64,000 nucleotides of DNA from Galdieria partita. Taxonomy: Eukaryota; Rhodophyta; Bangiophyceae; Galdieriales; Galdieriaceae. The translations under genes were made by a program, and so were the position numbers. The stretch's first letter is position 1. Every line of letters begins with the position of its first letter. Shown piece by piece: positions 11,380 to 23,536 of this stretch. The notes under the pieces were generated by a model. It saw nothing but the letters and a program-made list of their open reading frames with translations. It had not been told where the DNA came from and made no database searches. The stretch spans positions 1 to 64,000 of the forward strand of contig BQMJ01000038.1 of the NCBI GenBank assembly GCA_025991245.1. Reading direction: 5' to 3'.

Positions 11380-14010
11380 TAAGATTAGCAAGCAACGACG
11401 TAAAGATGCTTCAAAGTGGGTGTACAAACTTTGTTCACGTCAGTTTTCGAAACAGCAACTCACAGTTGAACTGTGCAGTTCAGTTGCCACGAGACAACCT
11501 CCCCTCTCCACTTGGACAATAGATTCTCAATAGACAAAAACTGACAATGACAAGAATCGTTTTTGTGAAGAACCAAAGAGAATCAACTCAGAATATACTC
11601 CGACTGTTACAAAAGATCCTGGTGATTGTTCCACAAGAGAGAGTCCTCATCTATTGTTCACAGGACAACAGTTCAATTCAACTTCAAAAACCAGGTTACA
11701 TTACAAGACTGTATCACCGCAAGGGTTCAACCTCAAAAACTATTTGGAGCCTTTGTGCCAACTGGTTCCCCAATAATCCGCAGGGTCAATGTCTTAAAAG
11801 AGTCAAGGAATTAAGATTAACAATTCTCGAACAGTACCTACGTAGCACTCGACAAAAACTTGGAAGCGACTTTAAGGTTCAAGCCAAGTCGTTGACAGGA
11901 AACGAACAAACCAAACCGGGCCTTGGTTGGTATTTCAAAAAGTGCAAAGTCATAAAACTTCAAAGCTTTTTTCGTACTAAAAAGTTCTCCTCTAAATTCA
12001 ACTCTACTTGTATTTTCATAAAAAGGAACAATTTTATCCACTTCAAAACAGGTGGTAAGAAAGCAACTAAAGCCACAGTTGAGCAAAACAATCACGAGAT
12101 TGGGCAAAATGACGTTGAAGAGCTCTTTGAGTACCGTCAAAAGTGCCATATATAGTGTCATGTGTACCTAGTGAGCACTTTCCAAGGGAACCTTCCACTC
12201 AAAGGTTTACCTAGAATACTATTGATTCTCTAACGTTGCATTATTTGAAGAGAACAGTTGTGTTAGAATGATCGTTGACATACCCCTGAGAGTAAAGCCC
12301 GCCATTGTATAGTGAGATAAACTCACCTTTGTTATTTACCTTGGAGATTTACTTGCTTCAAGTTGATTTGGAGAACATTGAGCTCTAGTCGATAGGAATC
12401 ATTTCAAGAAAGTATTGTCTGCCACTTTAAAACGAAGAAAAGCGTGTTTCCCACGACTTGGAACGAGTGGGTGTGCAGTCGCCAAGTTGTCATAGAGAAA
12501 TTTCGGCAAGTAGAGTGAACACTTGTGCTGATCATTGTCTAGCTGACCTGTTTGCAACTTGGAGGACTGTGAATTTTGTGTTACCAGTATCAAGGACTTT
12601 TTAGACTTTTGCAGATTTGAGTTTATACACTCTGGTCGAGTGTTTCAATTATCAACAAAACGTTTAAGTACACATTGGAAGTGACACAAGTATATAATTT
12701 GTATTTTGCCTACAAGTATGTTGATAGAGTCCAGTCAATTTTCTCAATTTGCTTGAATACATAGACCAAGTGTCGCATATTCTATTTTTGTATAATTGTA
12801 TTGCGAAAATAAAGAATCAGTTGTTGACTCTTTCTATTTTGTATAAAAGCTATATATGAAAACTGTCCATAATGGCAGAGCGTCACGACTCACATAGTAA
12901 GTGTCGTTGCAAAAACCTTGCCTTGTTTTGTCCCTTGACACTAACAGTCACCAGCCCAGACCCGTAGTCAGTCATTCTCTTAGAACAGAGCAAAGTTTCA
13001 AACAGTCTAAGTTTCACAAAAGTCAACAATCTACCACGGAAATTCTGGAAACACTAGAACACTCTAAAGTTGGAGAAACATAACTGAGTTGTGAAGGGTG
13101 GCTTTCCAAGAAAAAGAATTGCCTACACTAGTAAACCCAACAGAGAAAAGCAAAAGAGGGAAGAAAGAAGCAACTCAGTCATAAACTCTTCAACTGTACC
13201 CAGAATACTTCAACACGTTATGAAGCTACTACCTGGACTCACTCTCGATTCTAGTTCCCTCAGAGTTTCTCTGATAAAAAACACAGACGCATCTACAATA
13301 GTTCTATTAAACCATACTCTCATGAAAACTTTCAAAGTTGGCTATTCTCCAAATATATTCTAAAACGCAACGCCAAAACTCAAAGTTGGAAAAATATCTG
13401 TTGCATTTTGGAAACATATCAACTGGTCAAGCACTCAAATAGTTACAAAGCTTTATCTAATTCCCAGTCAACTAGCTCATATATCGCAAATTTGGTGATT
13501 TCTTCAAGTGTGTCAACAGAAGGTTGAAAGCTGCCATCATCACTTCGTCCAATCAAGCAAACCGCTCCTCTCTCCTTCCCAGTTAGATAAGAGACTCTAA
13601 ATGGTCATAAACTGACAAATAAAAGAACTGGTTGTTTGAAGAAGACAAGAATCGACTCAGAATGTACTTCGAGTGCTACAAAAGACCTTGATGAGTGTGA
13701 CACGAAAGAAGATTCATAGCAGCAATTCACAAGACTTTGTAGTATGAAAAACCAAGTTACACGACAAGACTGTATATGGGCAGGGGTTCAAACTTAAAAA
13801 ACAATTGAGAACTCTTTATGCCAACTTTTTCCACAGTAGTCTACATAGTAAAAACGCCTGTAAACTTACCAGAAAATAAAAGCAACAGTTTTCAACAAGG
13901 ATCCAGGTTGAGGTACGTACTACATGAACATGGACCGAAGATAAGTATTTTTCAAGCTTTGTGGAACTCAAGTTTCAAGTCACTGAAAGTTTACCACCAA
14001 TACTAGCATG
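11380..14010. repeat. Diverged subtelomeric repeat family, two clear copies
   Basis: About 11530-11800 and 13607-13830 can be aligned by eye through a series of shared blocks: 'aaactgacaa', 'gacaagaatcg', 'actcagaat', 'gctacaaaag/gttacaaaag', 'aagactgtat' and 'ttatgccaactt/tttgtgccaactg'. A weaker third copy may lie at 15410-15700. Another segment pair is 13230-13380 and 16700-16850. A 202-codon ORF (11547-12155, +) crosses copy one, but copy two does not keep it open, so I do not call it a gene. No terminal inverted repeats, transposase or reverse transcriptase were seen. Confidence 0.5.
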
Positions 14011-17000
14011 TCTTGGATGGCAAAGTTTGGTCTTGAAGAGTTTCTCATTCGAACTCACTGTTTGACGCTTTAGGCACCTTTTTCGAAATTTATTGGTTTG
14101 CGCTGAGGAAGTATCATTGCTGAATTATTTTACTTTGTTCACTGAATCTTGAATCTTTACGCATCACAATGCTACTCTCCAACAAAATGAATCGAGTAAA
14201 TACGTAGCTTCTTTTGTGCTTCTATGCTTGAGTTGTTCTTGTGATTCAAAACTCATCTGTCTATGATTACAATTCCACTATATTTGTATCCATTTAGGCA
14301 ATTCTGTCAGACGAATTGGAGTCGAAACCCAATTCTTGGTTATAAGGATGTTTCGAATCCATTTTACATAGAAAAACGTTTTCAATTGTCGATTGCCAAA
14401 TACATTCGAGTTGAATCATTTCTGTAAGCTCCAAGTATACTATAATTATTTCCAGTTGATGACATTAAAATGGCTATGATGAAGATAATGATGGCTATTA
14501 CACTGGAAGTCTTCTTGAATTCCCCAAAAATGAACTTTGTGTTTTGGCTGAAACTTTGAGTCTCTTTTTATCTATTCTCAACAGGGTTCAACTTAGAATC
14601 CCTTTGTCGGCTTCTCAATATGTACTCTTATGAAATAACTGTCTTGTTCAATTTTGACTTTTTAAAAATAATTGAATTAAGTGGCTTCTCCTTGTATAGC
14701 ATGATTATCTCTATTGTGCAATTTCTTGGCCTTTTTTTGTTGTTACTTTTTGCAACTTTTCACTATTCGAGGAATAAAAATGAATCTATTCTCTTTCTGT
14801 TCCATACTCTCTTACATACTGCTAAAGCTTCAAATTTTTACCAGAAAGAGTTTTAAGAGGAGAAGAGTGTTACTGACACTTAAAGTAGAATGAAAAGAAA
14901 CGGTTGATTGATTGTCTTTTGAGTATACAAAGTCCTAAAAACCAACAACTTTCTTTAGAATTCTTGATCTTTCGAGCAAAATTTATCAATCAACCGAATA
15001 ATTCAAGTAAATAATTTTTGAGTAGTATCTACTTGAACGAGTCATCTTTCTTTTACCATGTTCATTTCTTTGCAAACAATCTATACATATCATGAATATC
15101 GATAAAGCAACTGAAATGAAAAGATAGAGCATGTGTAATTGACCAAACTCAATGAATTGTGTTTTCAAATTCGGATTCAAACTATCTGCCGAAGCAGCTT
15201 TAAACATGGATTTGTTCTTTAAGTTTGATATATTCTTGTACAATCTTGTTTTCTTATTTACCAAATGATCAATTTGGTTCAATTTATAGTTTTGCTGATC
15301 TTAAGAAAATAAACTTTTCCGTAACTATGTATATAGAACTCGTCCAGGTCAAAAGGTACCGATAATATTATGACTACTACAAAATTATCCTCTTTTACAC
15401 TGTTTTTATCTAAAGAACCAAGAATTCGAAAAGCTATGGTAGTTGTTTCCAAACAATCTCCCTTTATCGATCGTAATCAACCTCTCCCTCGACAATGTTT
15501 CTGCAGATAAATCTCTTTTGAACTCTGGAGTAATCAACCACAAGGTTCAAACCTAGTGGCTACAAAGTTAAGATCAAAACAACCCAGGTTTAAACAGTAT
15601 CCAAAAGAAGAAAAACTTTCTAGTCTATTCTCAAGATGTTTCTCGTTGAAACTCAAAAAAGTTTTCATATACAGACTTTATCCACTTTGAAGCGGGTTGC
15701 ATAATACAACTATTTAGCTCCTGTTCTCAACCAATAAGTTCTAATGAAAGGACGTTTGGAAGAGCTTAGAAAGGAGGTGGTATGAAAGGGTGCCTTTAAA
15801 AGGTATAAACTATATCGTTTCTTGTATAATTGTAGAGAAATTTCCAAAAGAGCCTGAAACTAGAGAGTTAAAAGACTGTTGAAGCTCTATTCTTTTTGTG
15901 TGAGGGAATGGTATGGTTGGAATTCGTTTACAGACTGTCAGTAAAAAGTAAGCTTATTGAGTTGAATCAGACTCACTGTTGTACTCGATAATTCAGAACT
16001 CTTAACCAAGTGAAAGTAACGAGAAAGCAACTGGAGATTTGGTAGCATTGGATTCGACTTGTTGTTGACAAGGAGTTTTTCTTTGATCTCACAAGCCCAA
16101 ACAGAACGTTGAGTTTTAAGATGGTTAGCGTCCAAATTGTTTGAATTGTAAACACTTGGTTAACGTTTTGTGAATCAAACGTTTTCAACAATTTCCATCT
16201 ATACATGTGGTTGGGTTAAATAAGGACTCCAAAAGAGTGCTGATTACAGTTATCAAGAAGGGAGTTTTTCCCATACCCTAGAATGCTATCATAGAAGACT
16301 CTAGTGAGGAATGTGAATCAATCCTTATGTTGCTGAATAAAAATTCTACAATGTGTTTCAATTCTGTGAAACAAGGATCAAGAATTCTTAGACGTATGGA
16401 CGGTAACTGGTACTAGCAACTTTGACTGAGATTTTCTAGAAGGTGTACTTTGAAGCACACGGTGACTTTAGCAAAGTCAACGATAGTATATAGTGTCACA
16501 AAATTCAGCAGTCGACAACCGACCATCCTAAAAGGATTCCAAGAATAGATAAGACCAAATGAGTTGTACAGTCGTTGCTTCCAAAGATAAAATCTTGTTT
16601 GCTCTAACAAAACTTGTAGAATGCTACAAGAGAAGAAAGCAACAACAACTCAATGAGATACTTTTAAAGTATACAAAGTACTTTAACAAGACAAGAAGCA
16701 AGATTCCAAGTTACCAATTCGACTTGAATTTCCATTCTCATCATCTCAGAGTTACTCTGAAAACATAAGATCTAAGACAATCTTGGTAAAAACTTCACTG
16801 TCTCGACAAAACTAAAATTCTGACAGTATCCAAAAATATTTCAAAACGTAAAGCCAAATGCAGTTGTTCAACCTTTGAAACTTCGGTTCTCAAAGGAGGA
16901 GAAGTAAATGTTTCAATACTCATAATTCAAATTGTGAACATCATACTATCAATAACTTTCAGTTGAGACCCATTTCTTGCAGCGAGTAACGAAAGTCGCA

Positions 17001-18151
17001 AGCTCTGATAAATTGGTGTGTTCCATTGCCTCTTTCATAAAGTGAAGAAAAATTTTGAACTCAACGATAACTTTACACGATATCACTTTGAGTAGATGAG
17101 GTATTTTCAGCCTATTGTTCAAAGTTCACACATATTCGACAATGTTCGATTAGATAAGTGAAGTATCCACAAGGATAGATATCAGAAGTAGACAAATTGT
17201 AACTCTTCAAAGGAAGCATTGAGTTGAACGGATTCTTTCTCTTGTATGTATTGGATAACAATCTTTGATGTCTAGTACTGTGAAGATTCTTTTGTAGACA
17301 CTTGAACTTCTTTTAATCTAGTGGAGGTCTACATAGTCTGGTTGGTGGAGAAAAGACAAGCAATGGAATAGCTTAAACTGTAAGAGTGTTAAACAAGTAT
17401 TAAAATCTCAGAGTATCTAAATTTTCCTTATCCGGAAGCATTGTTGATTTCAAAATATCTCTCAAGTCAATGAAAGAAATTATTCAATCATAAAAATTTT
17501 TTTTCAAGAAGTCTCCTCAAGTTCATATATTCTTTCTCTAAGCAACTCCATATCGATATTCCATAGGAAACAAAGAAACACTAGATTTCTTGTTTGAATT
17601 CTAAAACATAGTTGTAACACAAATTATACAAACTATACATCTCTATAAATTGCAAAACTTGTTTTTTACTATTGAGACAAAATTGGAAGGTCCTGTTGGT
17701 TTGTGACACAATTTGATTGAAGATCATTAATTGATTCTCAACGGATGATTAGAGAAAAGTCTTTAAATATTTCCAGAGAGTTGGTTAGATACGAAAAAGT
17801 AGCTTGTCTTGAAACGAGTCACAGCAAGAATTAGGTTTGCTAGCAGTTGGATTCCAGATCTCAACTAAATGTGTAATAGAGAAACAGGCTTTATGAAGAC
17901 ATGCAGTGTCATTGACTGTTCAAAAATCAGGCATAGTCAACTATAGTTCGTCTTTTTCACTTTCATAAGAGTCTCAAAATAGACAAAAATTGAGATATGA
18001 AAATTGCAAACTATTCAACAAACACAAGACATAGCTGAGAATCTGCTTGGATCACTGCAAAATATCTTCAAAGCGGAGTTTCATCCCTATTTCACAAGCT
18101 TATGTATAACAATTCCCTAATAAAACTACTTTCAAACAACCCCCAATCAAA
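14011..18151. other. Gene-less subtelomeric region
   Basis: No supported gene. The base composition is more A-rich on the + strand than in the first 10 kb. Small ORFs at 14620-14856, 14986-15282 (-) and 15973-16206 (-) are short and domain-free. Pieces of the repeat family seen at 11.4-14.0 kb recur around 15410-15700 and 16700-16850, and 14560-14660 resembles 3955-4060. The first convincing gene begins at about 18.8 kb. Confidence 0.4.
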
Positions 18152-18594
18152 CTACGCTGACTTGTAACAGACTTTATTGGATCGATTACTAAAACTCAGT
18201 GCAAATTCCGAATCTTTTATCAAGGCATCATTCTCGAAATAGACACAGCTAGTTTTCACTCGAAGACTAGAAACTACAAAGCAAGTTGCCTCGTTAGAAG
18301 TGTTTTTCGCAGAGATACTTAGTATTAGACAATCCAAGGAGTCACTACAATTTGAATGAAAAACAATGTTCAAAGAGAAACTTGGACTGTCAAAAGGAAT
18401 TCAAAATGAGGTATAACTAGTAAAGCTCCATCTGTACAACCTAAACAAAGTCCTCCTTGGAAAGTGCCAACAACAAATTTCGAAGCAAGCTTTATATCCA
18501 TCAAAGTGGTAATCACACTAAACGAAACAAGCAAACAAACTATCTTCTGAAGATGACTAAGTTTCCAATTACGTTTTTCTCCCACTGTAACCAT
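18152..18594 (-). other. Possible small divergent gene, unrecognised
   Basis: The ATG at 18594 opens a 74-codon frame with a hydrophobic N-terminal half (a run like VCLLVSFSVITTLMDI) and a Gly/Cys-rich piece (GGLCLGC). A second frame at 18152-18373 continues with several cysteines. The two frames overlap by a few bases and I could not find a phase-compatible intron joining them. They lie head to head with the NTPase gene at 18.8 kb. They may be a small secreted or membrane protein or only chance ORFs, so confidence is low. Confidence 0.2.
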
Positions 18595-18797
18595 ATAAAG
18601 TTCTGGAAGTGAGTCAACAAGTTATCTGTATCCACTGTGAAATAAATTCACTTTGTCGAAAAAGAAGCAACAAAGTCATCTGCAAGCCGCAGACATAAAC
18701 TATGCAATACTTTTGTTCCTATAGAACAACAATTTTACATTTTGAGATTCAATTTGTTGTTGGTGGTTTGTTGCGGTGGTCGTTGCGAGAGTACAGA

Positions 18798-21416
18798 ATG
18801 GATATGTTCTCTTTTAAATGTGTTAAACATCCCCTTGTCAATCGTGAGTCCGCACTGTTGCAAGTTATAGGAGCTTTTCAAGCCTCTTATGTTTGCGATG
18901 AGCAAGGTTTCTCTGGAGTACAACGGCCACACGTTTCTATCGCTCCCCAAATGTATGGGAGTGGCAAAAGCACGTTTGGCCAAAACTTCCAAACGTTTGT
19001 TTCCGTGAACAAAGAGTTTTTGTTGCACTATTTAGATAAAGTGGGTCTCCCTGGCATTGCAAAAGGGGACAATATAGGAGAACGTTCTCTAGACGCACTA
19101 TTAAACGAGACTTTATATGTTGTGTTGAATCTTCTCGATGTTCCTGACGGGAATCGCTTTCGAACTACGCTTTTTGAGTGGATAAGCAAGGAGGCACTTG
19201 CCCAGTTTCCAAACGGTGCAGATCTACTTTCTCAAGTTCTCTCCTGTATTGGTAGTCCAGAAGAATGGTTTCAGAAACTCTTGCAAGTAACCAAGAAACG
19301 TTATTTATATCTGTTTATTGATGAAATTGAAGCTTTGGAAGGCGACAAATTCACTATGTTTAAGGAGTTGATGGTTACACAAAGAGCAAATCGAGTGCAC
19401 AACGTCTATTGTTCTTTTTTTGGAGTCTTATCAACAATTTTAACTCAACCTTTTGTAATTTGTGTTTTAGCAGGGAGATCAGATGCTGTCGTAACTAGTC
19501 AACAAGATGCCCTTACTTCCCCAGTCATTTTATCCTTTCTTCGTTTAGATCCTTTTTCAGAAGCAACTGTCAAGTACTTTATACAAAATACCACTTATGA
19601 CAATGAACCTATTCTAAAAGTATTATTTCCTAGTCATCCTGAGGGACACGATTGGTTCTTCAAACAAGTGTATGATTATACAGGTGGTGTTCCTTACTAT
19701 GTTGTTCATGTTTTAAATGAATTGGGAAACAAATGTGAGAGTTGGAATAGTTTTTGTGATCTTTCAGAGGATGAAATGAAAGAGAAGATAGAGAAAGTTG
19801 CTCCGAATCTCGTAGTAACTCTTTCTCGTATGACACCCGAATCAATGATTGTTTTTTCTTCAATGCTTCTTGCGAGTATATTTGAATTTCGTATTCCAAA
19901 GAGAGAGATTCTATTTGGTGGTTTAGGAAGTTATCCTGAATATGTTTTAGATATTGCCAATCATTTTGGTTTTTATTATGTGAATTGCTCGAGAAATGAA
20001 CAAGGCGAAGCAAGCAGGATACCCGCTGAAGACAGCTATGAAACATTTTTCAAGTTGGTTTTTCCAAAGATTGTACTAAAGCATATTCAATCGCGATATC
20101 GGAATATTCCTCCTGTTCGTTTTATTTGTAGTTTATTTTCATCGATCAGTCGATTGGATTCACCTTCCAGTCGTGGTTTCAAATTTGAAATTATATTTAC
20201 TCTTATTCTTTATGTTCGATGGTGTTTCTGTTCCAAACTAGGAGAATTGAGTATATTTCGACATAGTTTTGTGGAACATATATCAATACAATCTACTGAA
20301 ACCATTGGCAGCTTAAAAGTGGATCCTATTCCCAATTATGTTCCAGCATTTAGTTCGACAGTGAGTAGAATCCATAGTGCTAACGGAGCAACTTACCATA
20401 TCAATACTTGGAAACCATTTTTTGAAAAGTATTTATCAAAAGATGGAATATTTGTTCCTATTCGACAAAACTCCAATGGACCTGATGTTCTTATTCGAGT
20501 CACAGATATGAAAGACAATTCTTTCCCTGCTATTCAAGATGAATCTTCTTCAGAGCAAACACCTATGGAGACTGAAACCACCAAGAAGAGAGTATATTTG
20601 ATAGGTATTGCATTGAAATGTTTTCACTTGTCAAGTTCTGGTGTTGGACGTTCAATGATTAAGGCAGAAGTTGCTAAATTTTTACATCCAGTGGCGTCAC
20701 AGCTTGAATTGGAACAGAATAATTTAAGAGCCATTCAGTTGATTGTAAGCGACAAGTATACTGAAGAAGTTTCCAGACAATTTAGGAATAATCAGAATTG
20801 GATATTGAATAGTGGAGTTTATTATGAAGACAATAATAATAATATTGTTTACAGTTCTATCAACTCTGAGATACAACCACAGAATATACGAGAAGAATGG
20901 TTATGGATACCTCCTCATTGTCAAGTTGTAGTATGTTCAACTACATCTTTGCGAACTTTTTTAGGTTGCAAGACTAGTAGAGATCTTGAAAGTGTGTTTG
21001 GAGACAATGCTGGATGGTTGGAACAACTGAAACCACTTTCTGATTTGTTGAGCAATTCTTTTGTAGATTTATTAAGGCATGTTCCATTTGAAGAATCTGA
21101 AAGGAATATTGGAAGGATGGAAAGAAGAAGTACTCTTCCAACGATGGATATGAATGTGATGCAAGTGGAAGATACGAGAGAAGAAAATGTTGCTGCATCA
21201 AGTTCTATGAGTTCTTCATTTGATTGGAATACTTTTTTAAGAGAACGTTGTGCTCTTTCCGAAGAAGAAGTTGTACATTGTTTGCCCAAAATATCGTTCA
21301 TACAATTAGGAGACTTAGATGGAGTTACAACAGGGTTTCTCCGCAGTTGCGGTATTGACAATTCTTCACAAAGGTTGCGAATCATGTTCGGAATACGAAA
21401 TTTTTTGAAAATGTAG
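18798..21416 (+). CDS. Large P-loop NTPase, Crinkler/RHS-like layout
   Basis: This is a single intronless frame. The first ATG at 18702 gives 904 aa, but the ATG at 18798 (872 aa) avoids a non-conserved leader and is preferred. Numbered from 18702, a Walker A-like loop MYGSGKST sits at residues 84-91, a Walker B-like LFIDEIEAL at about 204-212 and a sensor-like VICVLAGRSD near 250-260, followed by a helical region with YTGGVPYYV. The C-terminal third has a GPDVLIRV...IALK segment that could be a degenerate PD-(D/E)XK nuclease fold, and the last ~65 residues look like a SAM-type helical bundle (LREREC..., LGDLDGVTTGFLRSCGI). NTPase plus nuclease-like domain is the known plan of Crinkler/RHS proteins. 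It is the outermost gene beside the repeats. Function is unknown; a STAND-type ATPase is the alternative reading. Confidence 0.6.
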   Translation: MDMFSFKCVKHPLVNRESALLQVIGAFQASYVCDEQGFSGVQRPHVSIAPQMYGSGKSTFGQNFQTFVSVNKEFLLHYLDKVGLPGIAKGDNIGERSLDALLNETLYVVLNLLDVPDGNRFRTTLFEWISKEALAQFPNGADLLSQVLSCIGSPEEWFQKLLQVTKKRYLYLFIDEIEALEGDKFTMFKELMVTQRANRVHNVYCSFFGVLSTILTQPFVICVLAGRSDAVVTSQQDALTSPVILSFLRLDPFSEATVKYFIQNTTYDNEPILKVLFPSHPEGHDWFFKQVYDYTGGVPYYVVHVLNELGNKCESWNSFCDLSEDEMKEKIEKVAPNLVVTLSRMTPESMIVFSSMLLASIFEFRIPKREILFGGLGSYPEYVLDIANHFGFYYVNCSRNEQGEASRIPAEDSYETFFKLVFPKIVLKHIQSRYRNIPPVRFICSLFSSISRLDSPSSRGFKFEIIFTLILYVRWCFCSKLGELSIFRHSFVEHISIQSTETIGSLKVDPIPNYVPAFSSTVSRIHSANGATYHINTWKPFFEKYLSKDGIFVPIRQNSNGPDVLIRVTDMKDNSFPAIQDESSSEQTPMETETTKKRVYLIGIALKCFHLSSSGVGRSMIKAEVAKFLHPVASQLELEQNNLRAIQLIVSDKYTEEVSRQFRNNQNWILNSGVYYEDNNNNIVYSSINSEIQPQNIREEWLWIPPHCQVVVCSTTSLRTFLGCKTSRDLESVFGDNAGWLEQLKPLSDLLSNSFVDLLRHVPFEESERNIGRMERRSTLPTMDMNVMQVEDTREENVAASSSMSSSFDWNTFLRERCALSEEEVVHCLPKISFIQLGDLDGVTTGFLRSCGIDNSSQRLRIMFGIRNFLKM

Positions 21417-22844
21417 TGTTTACTGACAAGTTTGTAGTATTTTTGGTGTTTTAGAAGATAAGAGCCACACAGAAACTCTTGTGCTAACAGGAGTGACGTT
21501 TGAAAAGGAGGGTTGTTCTTGTTTTTTCTTTAGCAATTTCACTTTGGACTCTCAAGTTGTTATTGATCGAGTATAAGAAAGTCGTTTTGTCTCTAAAAAA
21601 AACTTTTGCTTGGAGAGTGTCTTTAGCTATGTGTTGATGGACTATTATTCATAATTGTCTTTGTTAAGAACGTCTTTTCCGTCTGCAAATAGTAGACTGC
21701 ATATTCACCTCCTTTTATTATCAACTTCACACTTATAGGCCAAGCTATGTGAGAATACTGCTTGTTCTCGTTGAATATGACCCCTAAAGCCTAATATAAG
21801 AAGCATTGTCTTTTTGGTTTTAGTACATTCCGATATTTACTTCCTCAAAACTACATAATCTCCTACCGTTGCTCCTCTTCTCAATACCCAACCATAATGA
21901 AGTTAGTCAGACACTGTTCCAAGGTGTGAAACAGATCCGTAAAGTCCAGTTCTGAGGAAAACAGAAAATTTCTATATGCTACTCAATCGTCCTAGTCTTT
22001 CATAATAAATAGGGAAACGCTGCCACGTTGCTTTTTGAGAGACTATGAACAGAAAAACCTTTCGCTCAAACCACTTTGTACAGTCATTGAAAGAAATTCT
22101 CTAGCAGCAAGGGTCCCCATTGAAACACTCAAGCACTTGCTGACATACAAAGGTGCCCACTGTGTATTTAATATAGCAAGTAACTAAACTTGAACTACGC
22201 AAACAGCACTAGAAATACAGCTCAAAAGAGGAGTCTTCACTATGGTTTGACAAAACAGGATTCTGCAGTACAATTAACACTTGTACGAAGCAAAGTTACA
22301 AAACTTCAAATATTTTGTACCAGATATAAGAAAGTGTTCACAACTGGTGGATTATCATTTAACTGTCAAGCAGTTGCTCTCAGCAAGATATACCATTGAA
22401 AGCTTCGTCCCTGGGTGTTGTTCTTGTATTGCTCCTGTTCGTCACAACTAACTTCTAAAATGTAAGTTTTATATTGTTCACTAGTAAGCGTTTATCAACG
22501 TGAATGGCAAAACTCTTGCCACTTTGATGAAATGGGTGAGAAATGGGTATTTGTAGGATTCTCAATATATCAATCCTGTTTTATCTACACTGTTCCTATA
22601 ATTGACCTTTTGTACGAATCTAAGATTAACTAGTCCAGAAGATTCTCAAGAAGAGCAATTTCACTGAGCGACAGAGAAGGGAATCGAAGGAATTGCATGG
22701 TCAGACGATGAGCCTTTGTGCCCATTCGACTTTGTAAGTTTCGTTTCGAGTTCGATTCGTCACATCACTTCTCAGCCACTCACTATATATTTAAAAGGTC
22801 GATTCAATCCAACATTTCTTCAATTAAGTTATCCTCAGTTCAAG
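21417..22844. other. Intergenic region, no gene seen
   Basis: About 1.4 kb between the NTPase and the fasciclin gene. A 69-codon ORF at 22190-22399 has no recognisable features. The last 150 bases contain a TATA-like 'tatatattt' about 60 bp before the fasciclin start codon, which could serve as its promoter. No RNA gene or repeat was recognised. Confidence 0.4.
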
Positions 22845-23417
22845 ATGTATGTCAAGGCGCTATGTTTCATTCTATTGTTCGTGGTTGCAGGAACAGTGAC
22901 CTATGCTTCTCCCTTGTCATATACTTCTCGTGCTTCATCCAATGATACAATTGCCGCAGAACTGGAAAAGATGAAAAACTTCACTACTCTTTTGACCTTG
23001 GCCAATATCTCTAACTTGACCAGCACTTTGGAAAATGCCTCCCTTTCAGTCACCTTGTTTGCCCCTACAAATGATGGAATCTCATCAACTCTAAAAGCAG
23101 CAAATATTTCCGAATCAGCTGTCGTGAAAAACAGTACCTTGGTAAAAATGATACTTGAATATCATATCGTACCTCAGCCTCTGAAAACTTCCAGTTTCTC
23201 CACCGTAAATTCGTTTAAAACACTAGAAGGATCCAATATCACGGTGACAAAGAATAATACCGGTAAGTTGAAGGGAAAGAAAGCTTTTATATCCTGAAAA
23301 TTTTTTGTAGGAATCTTCGTCAATGGATTTGAAATCATTAAAAAGAATGTCAAGGCTGACAAGTCTATTATTCAAGTAATAGATGGTCTTTTGATTCCAC
23401 CTGGCATCGTAGTTTAG
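22845..23417 (+). CDS. Secreted fasciclin (FAS1) domain protein
   Basis: Two exons, 22845-23262 and 23311-23417, joined by a 48-bp GT-AG intron in phase 1, give about 174 aa. The start ATG (MYVKALCFILLFVVAG) begins a clear signal peptide of about 22 residues ending near ASP. The rest is one FAS1 domain: the first helices around KNFTTLLTLANISNL, the hallmark VTLFAPTNDGI strand, the EYHIV strand, then after the intron FVNGFEIIKKNVKADKSIIQVIDGLLIPP, which matches the conserved 'I..tDi.a.NGvIHvID.vLlPp' end. There are many N-x-S/T sequons. FAS1 proteins act in cell-surface adhesion or matrix. The protein probably ends up in the wall or outside the cell. Confidence 0.85.
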
Positions 23418-23536
23418 ACATTTTGTGCGATCGTAAAATAACATCAGTAAATCTTTTTTGTTTTTCTATGAAACCAGTTCATTCGACAGTTTTCGTTTTC
23501 ACAATCTTTGAACATTTCTTTTTACCATTCACTGAG

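Noticed and set aside
11547-12155. 202-codon ORF in the subtelomere
   Set aside because: It is not kept open in the related repeat copy at 13.6 kb and shows no domain, so it is more likely part of a repeat than a gene.
1-18600. Mobile elements or old virus copies in the subtelomere
   Set aside because: I looked for reverse transcriptase, integrase, capsid or transposase motifs and for long terminal or inverted repeats and saw none; only simple duplications are supported.
20921-21385. 154-codon antisense ORF within the large NTPase
   Set aside because: It is a shadow of the well-supported sense gene.
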